From the NCBI GenBank assembly GCA_016584305.1, contig JACEEZ010020423.1, positions 132,501 through 196,500 on the forward strand: a DNA stretch of 64,000 nucleotides. Reading direction: 5' to 3'. Position numbers and translations under genes: made by a program. The notes beneath the pieces were generated by a model. The model did no database searches and had not been told where the DNA came from. It saw only the letters and a program-made list of their open reading frames with translations. Positions within the stretch are counted from its first letter, which is position 1. Each line of letters begins with the position of its first letter. Positions 32,463-44,082 of the stretch are shown here, piece after piece. The DNA is from Chionoecetes opilio (taxonomy: Eukaryota; Arthropoda; Malacostraca; Decapoda; Majidae).

Positions 32463-34275
32463 TTATTGGGATGGTTGGTGCTGTTTGCCATGGAGAAGTG
32501 ATTCAATGTCTGGATCGATTGATGAGGTAGACAAGAGTAGAATGTCATTGAGGTGGCGATCACTTAGCTGGGAGCGAATGCGAGACTTTGTATATTTCAT
32601 TTTTGAAAAGAGTTGTTCACAACAGTAAGTGCTGCCAAACATGGCAACGATGCGTTTTACATGCTCAATGTAAATTGGAAATTTGTTAGAAGGGAGGAAG
32701 AGGTCACGGAAGAAGGACAGTGGAGAAGCGGTACGGTACTTTGCCTTCAGTTCGTCATTACACTGAAGCTCCACCAACTACATCTGCAGGGGGGCAGGGG
32801 CTTCGTCCACAGGGAAGTCAAAGGGGGAGGTGAACAGCTTGAAGCCCGGAGCCAGTGGCCTGACACCTGTGAAACGGGAGGCAAATTCCTCCCGCAAAGA
32901 GGTGACAACACCAACACAAGTGTTCAGGTCCACGTCATCAGGTGCACAAGCCGCAATACGAGGAAAATGCATAAACTGACCAGCAGCCAGTTGAGCCTCC
33001 CACAAGCGCAGCTTTACCTCGAAGGCGGTGATGTGCGAATACATGTCTGTGACTAGAATGTTTTTGCCTTGCAGCTTCACATTGAGGTCATTTAGGTGCG
33101 TAGTGATATCTGTGAGCAGGGCTAGACGAGCAAGCCATTGCGGTTTGAAAAATGATCAGCACCGGGGAGGTTCTTTTGACGGAGGAAGGTGGCGATCTCC
33201 TGCTGCAGGTCGCACATGCGGGACAGCATGGCTCCATGACTCAACCAGCGGACCTCACAGAAGTGAAGCAGGTCACCATAGTGTGCGTTGACTTCGTCCG
33301 TTAGTGCCTGGAACTGGCGGTGGTTAAGGCTGCGGGAGAGGATGGAGTTGACAACCTTCACGACTACAGACATGACATCAGTAAGGTTGTCAGACTTGGA
33401 GAACAGGGACTCTTGGTGGATGATGCAGTGCACCTTATGGATGGGCTGGGTGTGTCCGGCGGCCTCACAGTGACGCACTAGCAGTGAGGCGGCACCCTTC
33501 TTCTTTCCAGTCATTGCTGGGGCACCGTCGGTCGTCACGCACACGATCGTCACGGGACAGGTCGAGGGAGTGTTGCTTCACACACTGAAGCACGGCGTCG
33601 AAGATGTCTTGCCCAGTGGTGGTGCCGTGCAATGGAACAAGCTGGAGAAACTCCTCATAAACCTGCAGGGCAGCAGTGACTCCATGAATGAAAATCGCCA
33701 GCTGGGCTGTGTCCTTCATGTCTGTGCTCTCATCAAGAGCGAGAGAGAAGGCATCGAAATTTGAGCAACAGGTCTTAAGCGAGTATTTCACGCTGTCTGG
33801 CATCTCCTCAATGCGACGACAAACTGCGGGGTGAAAGGCTCACACTTTCAAAGGCAGAACGCTTTTCAGGACAGAGGGAATCTATCACAACCATGATGCA
33901 CTCCTTGATAAAGTCCCCGTCTGTGAATGGCTTCATCCGGCGAGCAAGGAGGCGGGAAACCTCATAGCTGACGCGCGTCACTTTGTCAGCCTTGGTAGTC
34001 TGCTTACGGAAGAGTGAAGTGCTTTTCTGCAGGTTGCCTGACAGTTTGACAATGGCCTCCTTCCTCTCGGCAGCAGACATCGATGCAAAGCTCGATGCTT
34101 GGTGCTGTGTCTCCCAGTGGCGGTGCATATTATACTCTTTGAGGACAGCCACAGTCTTCAAGCAAATGAGGCACTGGGCCTGTTCAAAGCGTTCAGTGAA
34201 AAAGTACTTCTCCCACTCAGGGTTGAAAGCCCGACACTCGAGGTCCACTTTCCTCTTCTTAAGAATTGCAGACAT
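32463..34275 (-). pseudogene. hAT transposase (GTF2IRD2/ZBED-like), frameshifted
   Basis: The N-terminus at 34275 starts MSAILKKRKVDLECRAF and contains CLICLKTVAVLKEYNMHRHW followed by ETQH, a BED-type zinc finger. Middle pieces carry [20 protein letters not shown] and [17 protein letters not shown], which are transposase core motifs with catalytic acidic residues. The C-terminus has MFGSTYCCEQLFSKMKYTKS then RIRSQLSDRHLNDIL, the hATC dimerisation region. At least three frameshifts (near 33805, 33550 and 33100) and one TAG (32778..32780, replacing a likely Glu codon) break it, so it is dead. The family cuts and pastes with 8-bp duplications. Confidence 0.88.
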
Positions 34276-35115
34276 GATGATTGGCTAAAATAAAGAAAAA
34301 TAAAGAATAAGCACAAAGTGCTAAATAATGATCCACATGTTAGACACGAATACATGCAAGACTTTTACATAGTAAAAAAAATGCATACAATAATGAAAAT
34401 TACGATACAGACGTCCACACAGTATTTTGTGACAAAAATAGTGTTACGCCCCTGCGTTGGGCGTGGGCGTGCGTGTGTTTGAATGGGCGTGTTTGAGTGT
34501 GCGCGCATGTGTTTGAGTAAGGCTCAGTAAGCCATTGTCTGATTTGGGCGGGCGGGCGGGACAGGACCTACCAATACGAGTAACTAGTGAGCGTGAATGT
34601 GGTTCTGAGCTTGGAGACTGGGTGAAGTGGGTGAATGAAGAGAGAGAGAGAGAAGTAGCAGCAAGAAATGAACTTTATATTATCCACATTCCCTAATGAT
34701 AAAAGTACATTTCAGACTAAGAAAGTTTGATGCATACCTCTTCTTACTACGAACTCCTACGGAGATTGGCCGCTGGCGTGACCGTTGGTGGTGAGGGAAG
34801 ACGCTCATGGGACGTCACGTGTAATGCAGAGTTGCCAGATGCCACGATAGTGGCCAGTCCCATGTCGGCGCCTCTCGAAATGATCGCGTGTTGCTGTGTA
34901 GTCATTTTCTCCCTGGCAATTTTCCGTGGTGCTTCTGTGGTAAAGATCTCAGTCATGCAAATTTGGGCCGCGCTACCCGCCGCGATCACCTTGAGAGGTG
35001 CCGACTTACTCATTTAGTTGGCTAGGCTGTTGCGGGCCGGATTGTTATATAATTATCAAACAGGGTGACGGGCCATGAGTTCGGACTCTGCGGGCCGGAG
35101 GTTGCCGACCCCTGG

Positions 35116-36150
35116 TCTAAGTGCAGCGAGCGAGATACGTGGTATTCCTTCCAGGTACACGCGCTCAAGTACGTGGCTGAGACCCACTGCCGCTTTACCC
35201 ATGACACGCCCTAAACCAACGCCCGCCGCTCCGTTTGTCCCACGGTGCAGGTGCTACTCAACTCTAAGCTGCTACGACGCCCTACTAGAGCACCTTCACC
35301 TGTGGCCTTGCCCCTGTGGCCTTCCCCTGGGCCCCTGAGATGACGGGGCCGCGGCGGGGCAAACAGGGAGCGCTCTGTGTTGTTCCTGGGGGCGGGTGAG
35401 TGCAACTTTACGCTGCCGCGACGTCCCAGCAACACAATCCGCCCCTGTGGTTTTTCTCCTGGGCCCCAGAGACCACGAGGCTACAGCGGGGCAACCAAGG
35501 AGCGCCCGCATAGCCCCAGGGGCGGGAAGTGCAAACTCTACGAGGCCATGACGTCCCTGTAACACAACCCGCCCCTGTGGCTTCTGGGGCCACAGGCTTC
35601 CCGGGGCCGAGATACGTGGTATTCCTTCCAGGTACACGCGCTCAAGTACGTAGCTGAGACCCACTGCCGCTTCACCCATGACACGCCCTAAACCAACGCC
35701 CGCCGCTCCGTTTGTCCCACGGTGCAGGTGCTACTCAAAATCTACGCTGCTACGACGCCCTACTAGAGCACCTTCACCTGTGGCCTTGCCCCTGTGGCCC
35801 TCTACGAGGTCATGACGTCCCTGCAACACAACCCGCCCCTGTGGCTTCTCCTGGGGCCACAGGGCTTCCCGGTGCCGCCGTGGGGCGACGAAGAAGCGCT
35901 CCGCTTTGCCCCAGGGGGTAGGTACGTGCAACTCTACGGTGCCACAACGTCCTACCACACTACCTGCCCCTGTGGCTTCCCTTCAGGGCCCTCGGGGGAC
36001 CACTGGGCATTGGGGCGAGACACTAGCGGCGGGCTAGAGGCGGAGGTGAAACTCTACGCTGCTACGACGCCGTACTAGACACCTGCCTGCACCTGAAGCT
36101 TCCCCTGGGTTCCCCCTGGGACCCCGGGGCATTACGAGACACCCGCAGCA
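35116..36150. repeat. GC-rich duplicated region
   Basis: 35131..35330 is repeated at 35611..35810 with very few differences (GAGATACGTGGTATTCCTTC, CACGCGCTCAAGTACGT, CCCTACTAGAGCACCTTCAC). Between and after them run imperfect units with CTACG(C/A)TGC(T/C)ACGACG and CCTGTGGCTTC. It is non-coding as far as can be seen. The local GC content is far above that of the window. Confidence 0.8.
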
Positions 36151-36496
36151 GGGTCTTAGGATCCCTTAAGCATCACAGGTCCTCCAGGAGGCTACGCAGC
36201 AGATGGTGATGTATTCATTTGACAGTACATGACAGGGGCGGGCGATTAATGGATGCCCCCGGGGTAACTATGCAAGCTACGGACCTCTGGGGGGACAGGG
36301 AGGGTCACCCCCACCCGGCAATGCCGGAGCGTTTACCAGCCTGGGGAGGTAAGCTTCCCGTATCTCCGACGTTACGGGCACTGCCCCATGTACCTCGGTA
36401 CCAAGGAGATATGCCCAACCCGGCACCTTCAGGTAGGGGTGCCGGGGTTAGTTCTCATTGCCACGGCAGCGGCCAATTAGAGAGAACTGCAACTCC
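36151..36496. other. No gene seen
   Basis: GC-rich sequence with short inverted words such as CCCGGCAATGCCGG. No recognised RNA gene. Confidence 0.5.
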
Positions 36497-37344
36497 GAAA
36501 TGCCAGTGGTCGCTGGCAGTTTTAACTCACAATTTGATGAAAAGTTGGTCAACTTGAAAGAAAAATATGGGCTTATTCCACTGCACTTAAAACACACAAG
36601 TATAATATTAAGAACCATGTTCTTCTATATGTATATTGTATAGAAGCCTGATTCTGTTAAAACATTGTATTATAACCAAATAACCAAGTAGGTTATAGTG
36701 AGGAGGCGGAGGTAAATGTTACTCTATGATATTATTTTAGTCAATAACGTATGTTTAGAAGTTATCTTACCCAGGCAGTCATATTTTCCTGTTATTATGT
36801 GTATCAACAGATAGAAAGCCTGAAAGTGCAATGAGTCGACGCGTGGAAGTAGCAATGTTTTTATTCAATCTCCCCGCCACAATCTCCCCGCCCACCACTC
36901 CCCGCCGCGGCGTGTCGCCTCCACAATTATAACCTACATTGTCGCAGCAACCCAAACCGATTTCGGCATTCTTATTCTTCGTTTTCCAAGGCATTGCTTA
37001 TTTTATTTTGACAAGCGTTTGCCAGACGCAGCAGTACTGTCTTAGAAAACAGTGTGAACACCGCCCAAATTTTACATGCCACAATATAGGGCTACATGTA
37101 AAAAATATATTAAGCTTTGCTACTCGAGGCGAGTAATTTGCATTAAATTGCTATTATAGAACGTTCCATCGTAATGCATGTCATCCATATAATAGTAGAA
37201 CAACAGAAGAACTATATTTTTTGGTATTCAGATGCGGTGCATCAATGTTTATCGCGAAATTAATTTATGAAAAATATTAGTCGCGGAGCCAAAACACAGT
37301 AGACCAACCTTTGAGTTAAAACTGCCAGCGACCACTGGCATTTC
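36497..37344. mobile_element. MITE-like element with perfect 32-bp inverted ends
   Basis: GAAATGCCAGTGGTCGCTGG continuing CAGTTTTAACTC at 36497..36528 is exactly inverted at 37313..37344. The inner sequence is AT-rich and non-coding. No convincing target duplication was found. Confidence 0.75.
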
Positions 37345-37461
37345 TCGAGTTTCAGATCATTGGAATTGGATAGAACCGTAGCGGTGTTGGGGGGCCGCTA
37401 AACAGGAGCATCAACGTTGAGCCCCCTCGCACTACTCCCCAGAGTACACGGCGGGGCTTAA

Positions 37462-37718
37462 AGAATCGTCCAGACCATTTCATCATTCCTGATTTTAATG
37501 CAATCAAAGCATAGCCATTAACGAGATATCAACAATACGTCGTCACTTTTGTATCCAGTCAGCCGTTTTTAAATAATCCGCAATCAAATCTGCAAATTCC
37601 CGAGTTTCAAAACGCTCTCAAGGTTGCAGGACGCTCAGGCTCAGGCTCGGTGACGTAGCATCAGGGAGGCTCATCTTCCCGCGCTGATCAGAGAGACACG
37701 TAAACACAGAGATAAATA
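37462..37718. mobile_element. Kolobok-like element, left part, interrupted by the DUF4817-type element
   Basis: The TTAA at 37458..37461 is followed by AGAATCGTCCAGACC (one base short of the consensus) and about 250 bp matching 30256..30510. The match stops at GAGATAAATACA (37718), where a new element begins (GGGTGTAACACGAGTTTATG). Confidence 0.65.
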
Positions 37719-40097
37719 CAGGGTGTAACACGAGTTTATGCAAATATTGATACAGGAGATAGACCGAATTATTCTAAGAACAAAATGCTCTATACCATAT
37801 GCTTCTGAAGCTTCCTTTACGTGACATGGAGTAGGAAGAAAGAATTACCGCGGCGTCATGTAACTCACGGCTAGCGGGAGGCAGGAGGGATGAGATGTGC
37901 ACTCGCGCGTATGCCCCCCGGTGAAAATTATGAATTATTTAATCATTAATTTCTACTAGTTATGGACAATTACAGTACTTATAAGTTTTAACTACACAAT
38001 CGATATTAATAAACGGCTGTTATTTACCAAATAAGCAGTACATGAGAACAGCAGGGCTGTCATAAGCAATAATGTAAAGGGCTACTTGGCATTATGTCGG
38101 CGAGGAGAGGCAAGGTGGGTAGGGATGGGTGCCGTGCGAGGCTACATCAGCTGTGTCCCTCCTTCTCCCGCCCAGATTAGTGGCAGTGTTTAGTTTGAGA
38201 GAGTGAACTCTGCGGACAATGCCGTACTCTTACAGTAACGTGGAGTATGCGGATATGGTGTTTATCTACGGGTCTGCAATGGAAGTGCAAATGCTGCCGT
38301 ACAGGAATACAGAAGAAGATACCCTAACAGAAAATGTCCCAATGTTCGAACATTTTACAGGGTATTCAACACCTTCGTGACAAAGGATCTTTCCCTGGAA
38401 TGGGTGTGCAACAGCTGAAAGGATAGGGGAACATGGAAAGGTGAGGCAGATTCTTCATGCAGCGGAAAAACAGCCCAGACATAAGCACAAGAAGAATTTC
38501 CCTCCGACTTGGAGTTCTCACATGAAAGCATGGAGGGTGCTGAGAAAAGAAGGTCTTCATCCATATCATCTGCACAAGGTTCAACATCTTCAGGATGGAG
38601 ATTCAGTGAGGCGATGGAGTTTTGTAAATCGCTACAAGCAAATTCCCAGCTGTGGAAATATATTTTGTTCACGATGAGGCCACATTACCCGTGCCGGAAT
38701 GCATAATGCTCATAATGAACATTGGTGATCAAAGGAGAATCCTCACAAGATGGTAGAAAGTAATTTCCAGCAAAGATTTCTATTAATGTCTGTTGTGGCA
38801 TGATTGGTGAGCACTTGATTGCCCCACACATCTTTCAAGATCGCATTAACGGGGATATTTATGCTAACTTTTTGATAGATCACCTCCCTCACTCCTAGAT
38901 GCTCCCTGGGCACACGGCGCCGATAGTATTTCAGCATGACGGGGCACCACCACACTTCAGTAAGCAAGTGAGGCAGCATCTGACCAGCAATTCCTGGACG
39001 GTGGATAGGCCGGGGAGGACCACACCCATGGCCTGCCAGATCACCAGACCTAACACCACTGGATTGTTTATCTCGGGGAGACATGAAATCACAGTATACA
39101 ATAGAAAAGTGACAACAAGCAAGAACTTCTGGAGAGAATAATGGCAGCTTCACAGCACATCAAGAACAAGCCAGAAATTCTAAGAAAAAGTGTTCATTCC
39201 ATACTTCAGCGAGCGCAACTGTGTATTGAAGCTGATGGTGGCACTTTGAACACTTGATGTGATCATCAACAACATTAAGGTAAGTCATGATGACAAGAGA
39301 CAGTACGTAAGAGTAAATAGATCGAGCTGCCGGGAGATTACTGACATTCAGCTGTAGACGTGCCACGTAGCATTTTACAGTATTAGTGTGTCAAATTCAG
39401 CTAGCTGTCTTCATGTAATGCTTATCAGAACATTTAATGAATCTTTGTTATCATTATAAGATACGTAATGCTCCCTAATTTGTAACAATCATAATTAAAT
39501 ATGTTCATAATTTCAGAGATGACCACGATCCGTAAATAATCCCCATATCCAGAACCCCATATCCAGAATAATACTCCACATTACCGTAAGCGTACAACAC
39601 TGTCTACAGTATTTCTCTCAAATTGATACTAAATAAGTCCTGATTTAACGCTCTCAAACTAAACACTGCCACTAATCTGGGCGGGAGAAGGAGGGACACA
39701 GCTGATGGGACCTCGCACGGCACCATCCCTACCCACTTGCTCTCCCTCGCCGACATAATGCCAAGTAGCCCTTACATTATTGCTTATGACAGCCCTGATG
39801 TTTCATATACGCTTATTTGGTAAATAACAGCCGTTTATTAATATCGATGTGTAGTTTAAAAACTTGAGAAGATACTGTAATTGTCCATAATAGTAGAAAT
39901 TATGATTAAATAATCATAATTTCACCGGGGGCATACGCGCGAGTGCACATCTATACCTCTGCCAAGTAAAGAGACAGATAAAGAAAGATAAAGAGACACT
40001 ACACTGTTAATTCACCTCGTACTCGGGCTCAAACATAAGGATCCCATGACAATCTGAGGTTCGTTTTCCTCATAGTATACGCGACCAGCGTCATTTC
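37719..40097 (+). mobile_element. DUF4817-type DNA transposon with 310..325-bp terminal inverted repeats
   Basis: The long inverted repeat runs 37880..38205 and 39650..39963 (both contain GATGTGCACTCGCGCG, AATAAACGGCTGTTATTTAC, TAAGCAATAATGTAA and CCCGCCCAGATTAGTGGC or their complements). Some outer sequence may also belong (37719..37879, 39964..40097), but its ends are not defined. A broken transposase lies between the repeats. It sits inside a Kolobok-like element, so it is the younger insertion. Confidence 0.75.
38219..39160 (+). pseudogene. Transposase with DUF4817 helix-turn-helix and DDE domain, frameshifted
   Basis: ATG at 38219 opens MPYSYSNVEYADMVFIYGSA. After a one-base loss the next frame reads NGSANAAVQEYRRRYPNRKC and PNVRTFYRVFN, the DUF4817 helix-turn-helix typical of arthropod transposons. 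Further on, changing frames give FTRAGMHNAHNEHWWSKENP, then VCGMIG-like and IFQDRINGDIYANFLIDHLP, then VFQHDGAPPHFSKQVRQHL, then RPGRTTPMACQITRP, matching 'F..DGAP.HF...VR.HL...WIGR.GP..WP.RSPDLTP' of mariner-like DDE domains. The catalytic Asp in HDGAPPHF is kept. At least four frame changes are needed, so it is non-functional. Confidence 0.75.
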
Positions 40098-40399
40098 TTC
40101 GGTGTCAGATTGAGCATCGTACTCTAAATCTGTCACAGCGACAGATTCACTGTCTGACACCGAAGTACAATCGCTCATCATAACATTTGCCGACAGGTGC
40201 CAGACAGAGTGTCTGCGGGCGTCCCTGTTCTGACGTCATCAATAACAGTCGTAGCCTGTTGGAGGGAAGATTTTTTTTCGCGCGCTTTTTACAAAAGTCG
40301 TGTTTTTACGGAAAAAAGGCCTGGAAATCAATTATTTTTGGTGGATTAGGTGTTTTGAATGTACATTCAACATAATTCGGCAAAAAAAAAATGGGTCTG
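40098..40399. mobile_element. Kolobok-like right end, copy 1 (TTAA at 40400)
   Basis: The right-end segment ends GGTCTGGACGATTACT then TTAA. Its inner part (GCGCGCTTTTTACAAAAGTC, GGTGGATTAGGTGTTTTGAA) is the mirror of 58786..58960. It may be the partner of the left end at 37462, giving one interrupted element of about 2.9 kb. Confidence 0.65.
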
Positions 40400-40411
40400 G
40401 ACGATTACTTT

Positions 40412-40730
40412 AACAATACTCTACATCTGTCACAGCGACAGATTCACTGTCTGACACCGAACTACAATCGCTCATCATTTACATTTGCTGGTCGATACAA
40501 CGGGTGTCACAAATGCAGACGACGTTGTTTACATTTTAGCTCCTCCTGTGACGTCATCAATAATATTCAAGGGGCTGTTGGGATGAAGAAAGTTTTTTTC
40601 GCGCGCTTTTTACAAAAGTCGTGCTTTTACGGAAATAAGGCCTAGAAATCAATTATATTTGGTGGATTCGGTGTTTTGAAGGAACATTCAACATAATTAG
40701 GCAAAGAAAAGATGGGTCTGGACGATTACT
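40412..40730. mobile_element. Kolobok-like right end, copy 2 (tandem duplicate)
   Basis: It repeats 40120..40399: CTGTCACAGCGACAGATTCA, CTGTCTGACACCGAA, GCGCGCTTTTTACAAAAGTC, GGTGTTTTGAA and the terminus GGTCTGGACGATTACT with TTAA at 40731. Differences are small indels and substitutions. Confidence 0.7.
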
Positions 40731-40734
40731 TTAA

Positions 40735-40915
40735 GGCTCGTTCACATCTCCACGACTTACGTCAGCGACCAGTCACGACTTTATGAGTCATCCAGTCGGT
40801 GCCGAATGCAGCCGATTTTGGGGTGGCTGAAGCTCCAAAATCGGCGTGGTTGGCTCGGGTTGCCGTAGTTAGGCGACTAGTTTGCGACTGTCGTCGACAG
40901 TCGCGGACTCATTTG
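40735..40915. mobile_element. End of a MITE family also present at 49738
   Basis: GCTCGTTCACATCTCCACGA and then GCGACCAGTCACGACTTTAT, GAGTCAT match 49739..49800 (GCCCGTCCACATCTTCACGA, CGACCATTCACGACTTGCTG, AGTCAT). The right part has CGACTGTCGTCGACAGTCG, a perfect palindrome. It is Harbinger-like in style, but no target duplication was confirmed. Confidence 0.4.
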
Positions 40916-40922
40916 AATTTAA

Positions 40923-40970
40923 CCGCCAATATTGATTGGGTTGCCATCAATGGCAACCCAATATTGGCGG
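40923..40970. repeat. Inverted repeat (hairpin), 20-odd bp arms
   Basis: CCGCCAATATTGATTGGGTT and its near-complement AACCCAATATTGGCGG surround GCCATCAATGGC. The stem has one small bulge. Confidence 0.8.
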
Positions 40971-41036
40971 TGAAATAATTGGCATTGGCAATATTGGCAT
41001 TCGTGAAATGGCTGTGTAGCAAATAAATATTCAAAT

Positions 41037-41582
41037 CAGGGGCGCCCACAGAGATACCTGTAGTGGGCGCACATATTATATAGGGCCCACTATTCTGCGT
41101 TAATACGCGAATACTATCAACATAAGAGGGGCGATGGGCGAGATGCACTGGAGGATGGATGAATCACAACCAGCATTCATTGAGCTTTAGGCAAAGAATA
41201 ATTGGTATATAAGGAAACGTAGATGTAGGTACGTAACACATGTCATGAAGCATTAAACATCCTCGACGCACGTCGTGAAATGGCTGTGTAGCAATAAATT
41301 TTCAAATCAGGGGCGCCACAGAGATACTGTAGTGGACGCACATATATATAGGGCCCTGTTGATGGGTGTGGTGGCGAGCAAAGCGAGCCTACTCAGCTGG
41401 GGGTCCGGGGTGCGCTGTAAGCCCCCCCCTGATTTTTTGCAATTCTGATCAATTCTAGGTGCATTTTGGGACCTCATAGGGGCCTCGTAGGGCCTATAAG
41501 GGGCTCATAGGGGCCCACACATGCCTGGAGGCTACAGTGGACGCACGTGCGTCCAGTGCGTCCGCCTTTGTGGGTGCCCCTG
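41037..41582. mobile_element. hAT-like MITE with perfect 8-bp target duplication ATTCAAAT
   Basis: CAGGGGCGCCCACA on the left and TGTGGGTGCCCCTG on the right, each flanked by ATTCAAAT (41029..41036, 41583..41590). The left flank and left end (41003..41095) are repeated at 41275..41365, so a tandem duplication of about 270 bp occurred after insertion. Confidence 0.85.
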
Positions 41583-42076
41583 ATTCAAATAACATTTCAT
41601 AGCGCCCCAAACATTTCAGTTTGATATCAAGTTCATCTATAAGCTAGAAAACAATGCTAGGCCATTTCAAGAGCTCAAAATAATTATATATCGATGTGTA
41701 ATATGACAATCTCGCTACTACTCTTTGCTGTGCCTTCAATAAGGGTCAACCTTAACGATATTCCTTGAGCCTTTTCACACTTCACGTTTTTGCTGGACGT
41801 AGTCTACGTGCGTCTTGTCATCAGTGACTCACAGTACGTCATAGTGACGTCACTTCTGCCTGTGTAGTGTGAAACCGAGACCACGAGAGACAAGGCCTTT
41901 TACATCGCCCGGTGAAAGGCTGTGACGTCACAGCATGAGGATCCGCGCGCGCCACGGTAGCCATGGCTCAGTCTATTGTGTCTACCATACAAGGCGGTCA
42001 GGGCGTGTGTATGTGGCGTACTTGTATCATTTTGCTTTTGTTACGGCAGGAGCTATTTTTCCAAGTTACCAGCAAG

Positions 42077-42228
42077 ATGCCGTCCTTGTGCTGTGTGCCC
42101 ATTGCAATGGGAACTACAGAAAAGGCCCCAGAGTGAGTATATTCTCTTTCCCAAGAGACAAGGTGCTTGCCAGCCAGTGGCTCAGATCAATCAAACGGGA
42201 CAATTTTTCACCGACGGCCAGTAGCAAG
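42077..42228 (+). pseudogene. THAP-domain first exon
   Basis: ATGCCGTCC opens the exon. After a one-base frame correction it reads MPS-CCVPHCNGNYRKGPRV, SIFSFPRDKVLASQWLRSIK and RDNFSPTASSK, ending at the donor AAG|GTGAGT. A Cys pair at the N-terminus, 'F.FP.D......W' and 'NF.PT' are conserved THAP features, with the C-terminal C-x2-H expected in the next exon. The frame needs one base (CCCATTGC where CCCCATTGC is expected), so it may be dead or mis-sequenced. It binds the transposon ends in known THAP transposases. Confidence 0.65.
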
Positions 42229-42498
42229 GTGAGTCTATGATCTTTGTAGTATTTGTAGTAGCTTTATTAGCTAATAATGAAAGAATGAGACGGTAAGTCT
42301 AGCATATCTAGCATACTTATAAGGCATACAAAACGAAATTTTTGTAGCATTAAAAATGGCGGATGTCACAAAAAAATATTACTAATATTTTGAGAATTAT
42401 CATTTGTGTGTGTTACGTTCATAATTCACCTCCGTCACAGCTAGTGGGATCATGCTGCTTTGGCTGATTATGTTTTTGAACTAATGAAGGATTAGCAG

Positions 42499-42946
42499 CT
42501 GGCACTCGTGGAGAATGTGGTTCACGAACGTGGGGTTTCGCGAAATATTGTCAGCGCGAAATCCTGTAGACCCCTCCATTCATCTCTTTATTTCATGGTT
42601 TTACGACTTAAACTGCTGCCCTGATACATGTTACAAGCCACATAGAGGCACTAGCTTTCCATGAGAACACTTACAAGTAATAATAGTTACTCATAAGACT
42701 AAAATATTCACGTCAAAAGTTAAAGCCTTTTCAGGTGTAGGTTTCAGGTTCAAATATCTTTGTCTGAATACCAGTGCATCTAACTACTCTCATAAAAAAA
42801 TATGTATCTCAGAGTACTTGTGTTTTTAACATGCTTTAGGGCAGCAGTTATGCTGTAAAACCAGTGAAATATGGAGGGGTCTACAGGATTTCGCGCATTG
42901 ACAACATTCGCACGAAATCAGGACCCACATTCTCCACGAGTGCCAG
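42499..42946. mobile_element. MITE with about 95-bp inverted repeats and 3-bp duplication CAG
   Basis: CTGGCACTCGTGGAGAATGT at the left is mirrored by ACATTCTCCACGAGTGCCAG at the right. The mirror continues through GCGAAAT, TGTAGACCCCTCCAT and their complements. CAG flanks both ends (42496..42498, 42947..42949). Confidence 0.85.
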
Positions 42947-42989
42947 CAGCCTCTGAAAGAATGGTGATATAAAAGTAATTACACTTTAC

Positions 42990-44080
42990 ATAATTTTCCA
43001 TTGGTATCCATACTGAGATGTCGATGAAGTGTGGGGGTAACACCTTAGTATCGGTGATTTTTTCTGATTCTTGAAGTGTGTGGTGTTGTTGCTTGAAAAC
43101 CCGTTTTGTGCTTATACTTGTGAATGCTCTTGTGAAATGTCTTGGCTTTTTTGCTTGCTAATCAATGTTCTTGCTGTTTCCTTTTTCCACATCAGTAACA
43201 AAGTTTGTTTCTTCACATCTGCATCCTGTTCATCTGCTAGGAGTAAAAATGTTGCAAGTTTTTAAGCATTTGTCAGTGTGTTGTCTGTAGAAAGTTTAAG
43301 TGTTTCCTTATGTCTTTATATTTCCCTTTCACTGTAATAGGAAGTGTTCTAAAGTTTCCTGCAGTCCAGTGTTACATGTCGTGCATGCTGTGTTCCCGAG
43401 GGTGTGTCTGTTCCTGTAGTTTAGTTTAGTTTCAGTGTATTGCTTCTGCATCTTATCAAAGTTGTAGTGGATTCATCATTTTTCATAAAAGTCTATTTCT
43501 TTTATGTGTGTTTTGTATGTTCTGTAAAGTCTAAGTGCCTCTTTTCAAGTAGTTCTGCTTTCCATTCTTGGTATCATGCTCTTTTAATTGTCAGTTATTC
43601 GTGTTGTGTACTATACCAAGTTGGTATCTGTTGGTATTATGCTCTTTTAAATAACTGTTGACTGTTTTACTTGCTCTTGCTGCTAAGATGAGTTTCAATG
43701 TCATGTTTAGGGCACCTGATTCACTTTGTGCTAAAATAAGGCCATCATCTGCATAAAACAAGGCAGGGATAAAGCATATCTATCTTTAAATCCAATATTT
43801 GTTTGGTTCAGGTGTAGGATGATGATATATGTTATCATTAAGAACAGTGATGTTGAACCATTGCAGCCGTGCCTTATTCCGTGGTGACATCCATGTTGTT
43901 ATGATCTCATTGTTTAGATACAGGATGGTCTTGGTCATTAGGTATATGTCACTTATGACGTCAATTATGTGTGGATGTATCCTGAACTTTTTTAGGCATT
44001 CAATTAGGGCTTTCTTTTCACACTGGTCAAAGGCTTTCTTGAAATCTATAGCGATGATTATTAATGGTCTCTTCATGTTG
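42990..44080 (-). pseudogene. LINE fragment: reverse transcriptase to C-terminal zinc knuckle
   Basis: From 44076 the minus strand reads MKRPLIIIAIDFKKAFDQCE, KKALIECLKKFRIHPHIIDV, TILYLNNEIITTW, then in later frames an ALNMTLKLILAARASK-like block and near 43390 NTACTTCNTGLQETLEHFLL. 'AIDFKKAFD' is reverse transcriptase block A. 'C-x2-C-x12-H' near the end is the C-terminal zinc motif of several LINE clades. Several frame breaks. The FADD box region (about 43750..43800) is altered. Confidence 0.65.
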
Positions 44081-44082
44081 AA

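Larger units (their letters stand above)
32056..35114 (-). mobile_element. Full-length hAT element (3.06 kb)
   Basis: The ends CAGGGGTCGGCAACC and GGTTGCCGACCCCTG are perfect 15-bp inverted repeats. GCGGGCCGGA also occurs just inside both. The flanks ATCTAGGG (32048..32055) and GTCTAAGT (35115..35122) agree at 5 of 8 positions and may be an eroded 8-bp target duplication. It encodes a broken hAT transposase on the minus strand. Confidence 0.85.

Noticed and set aside
38355..39153. Minus-strand frames across the DUF4817 element
   Set aside because: Antisense to the recognisable, frameshifted plus-strand transposase.
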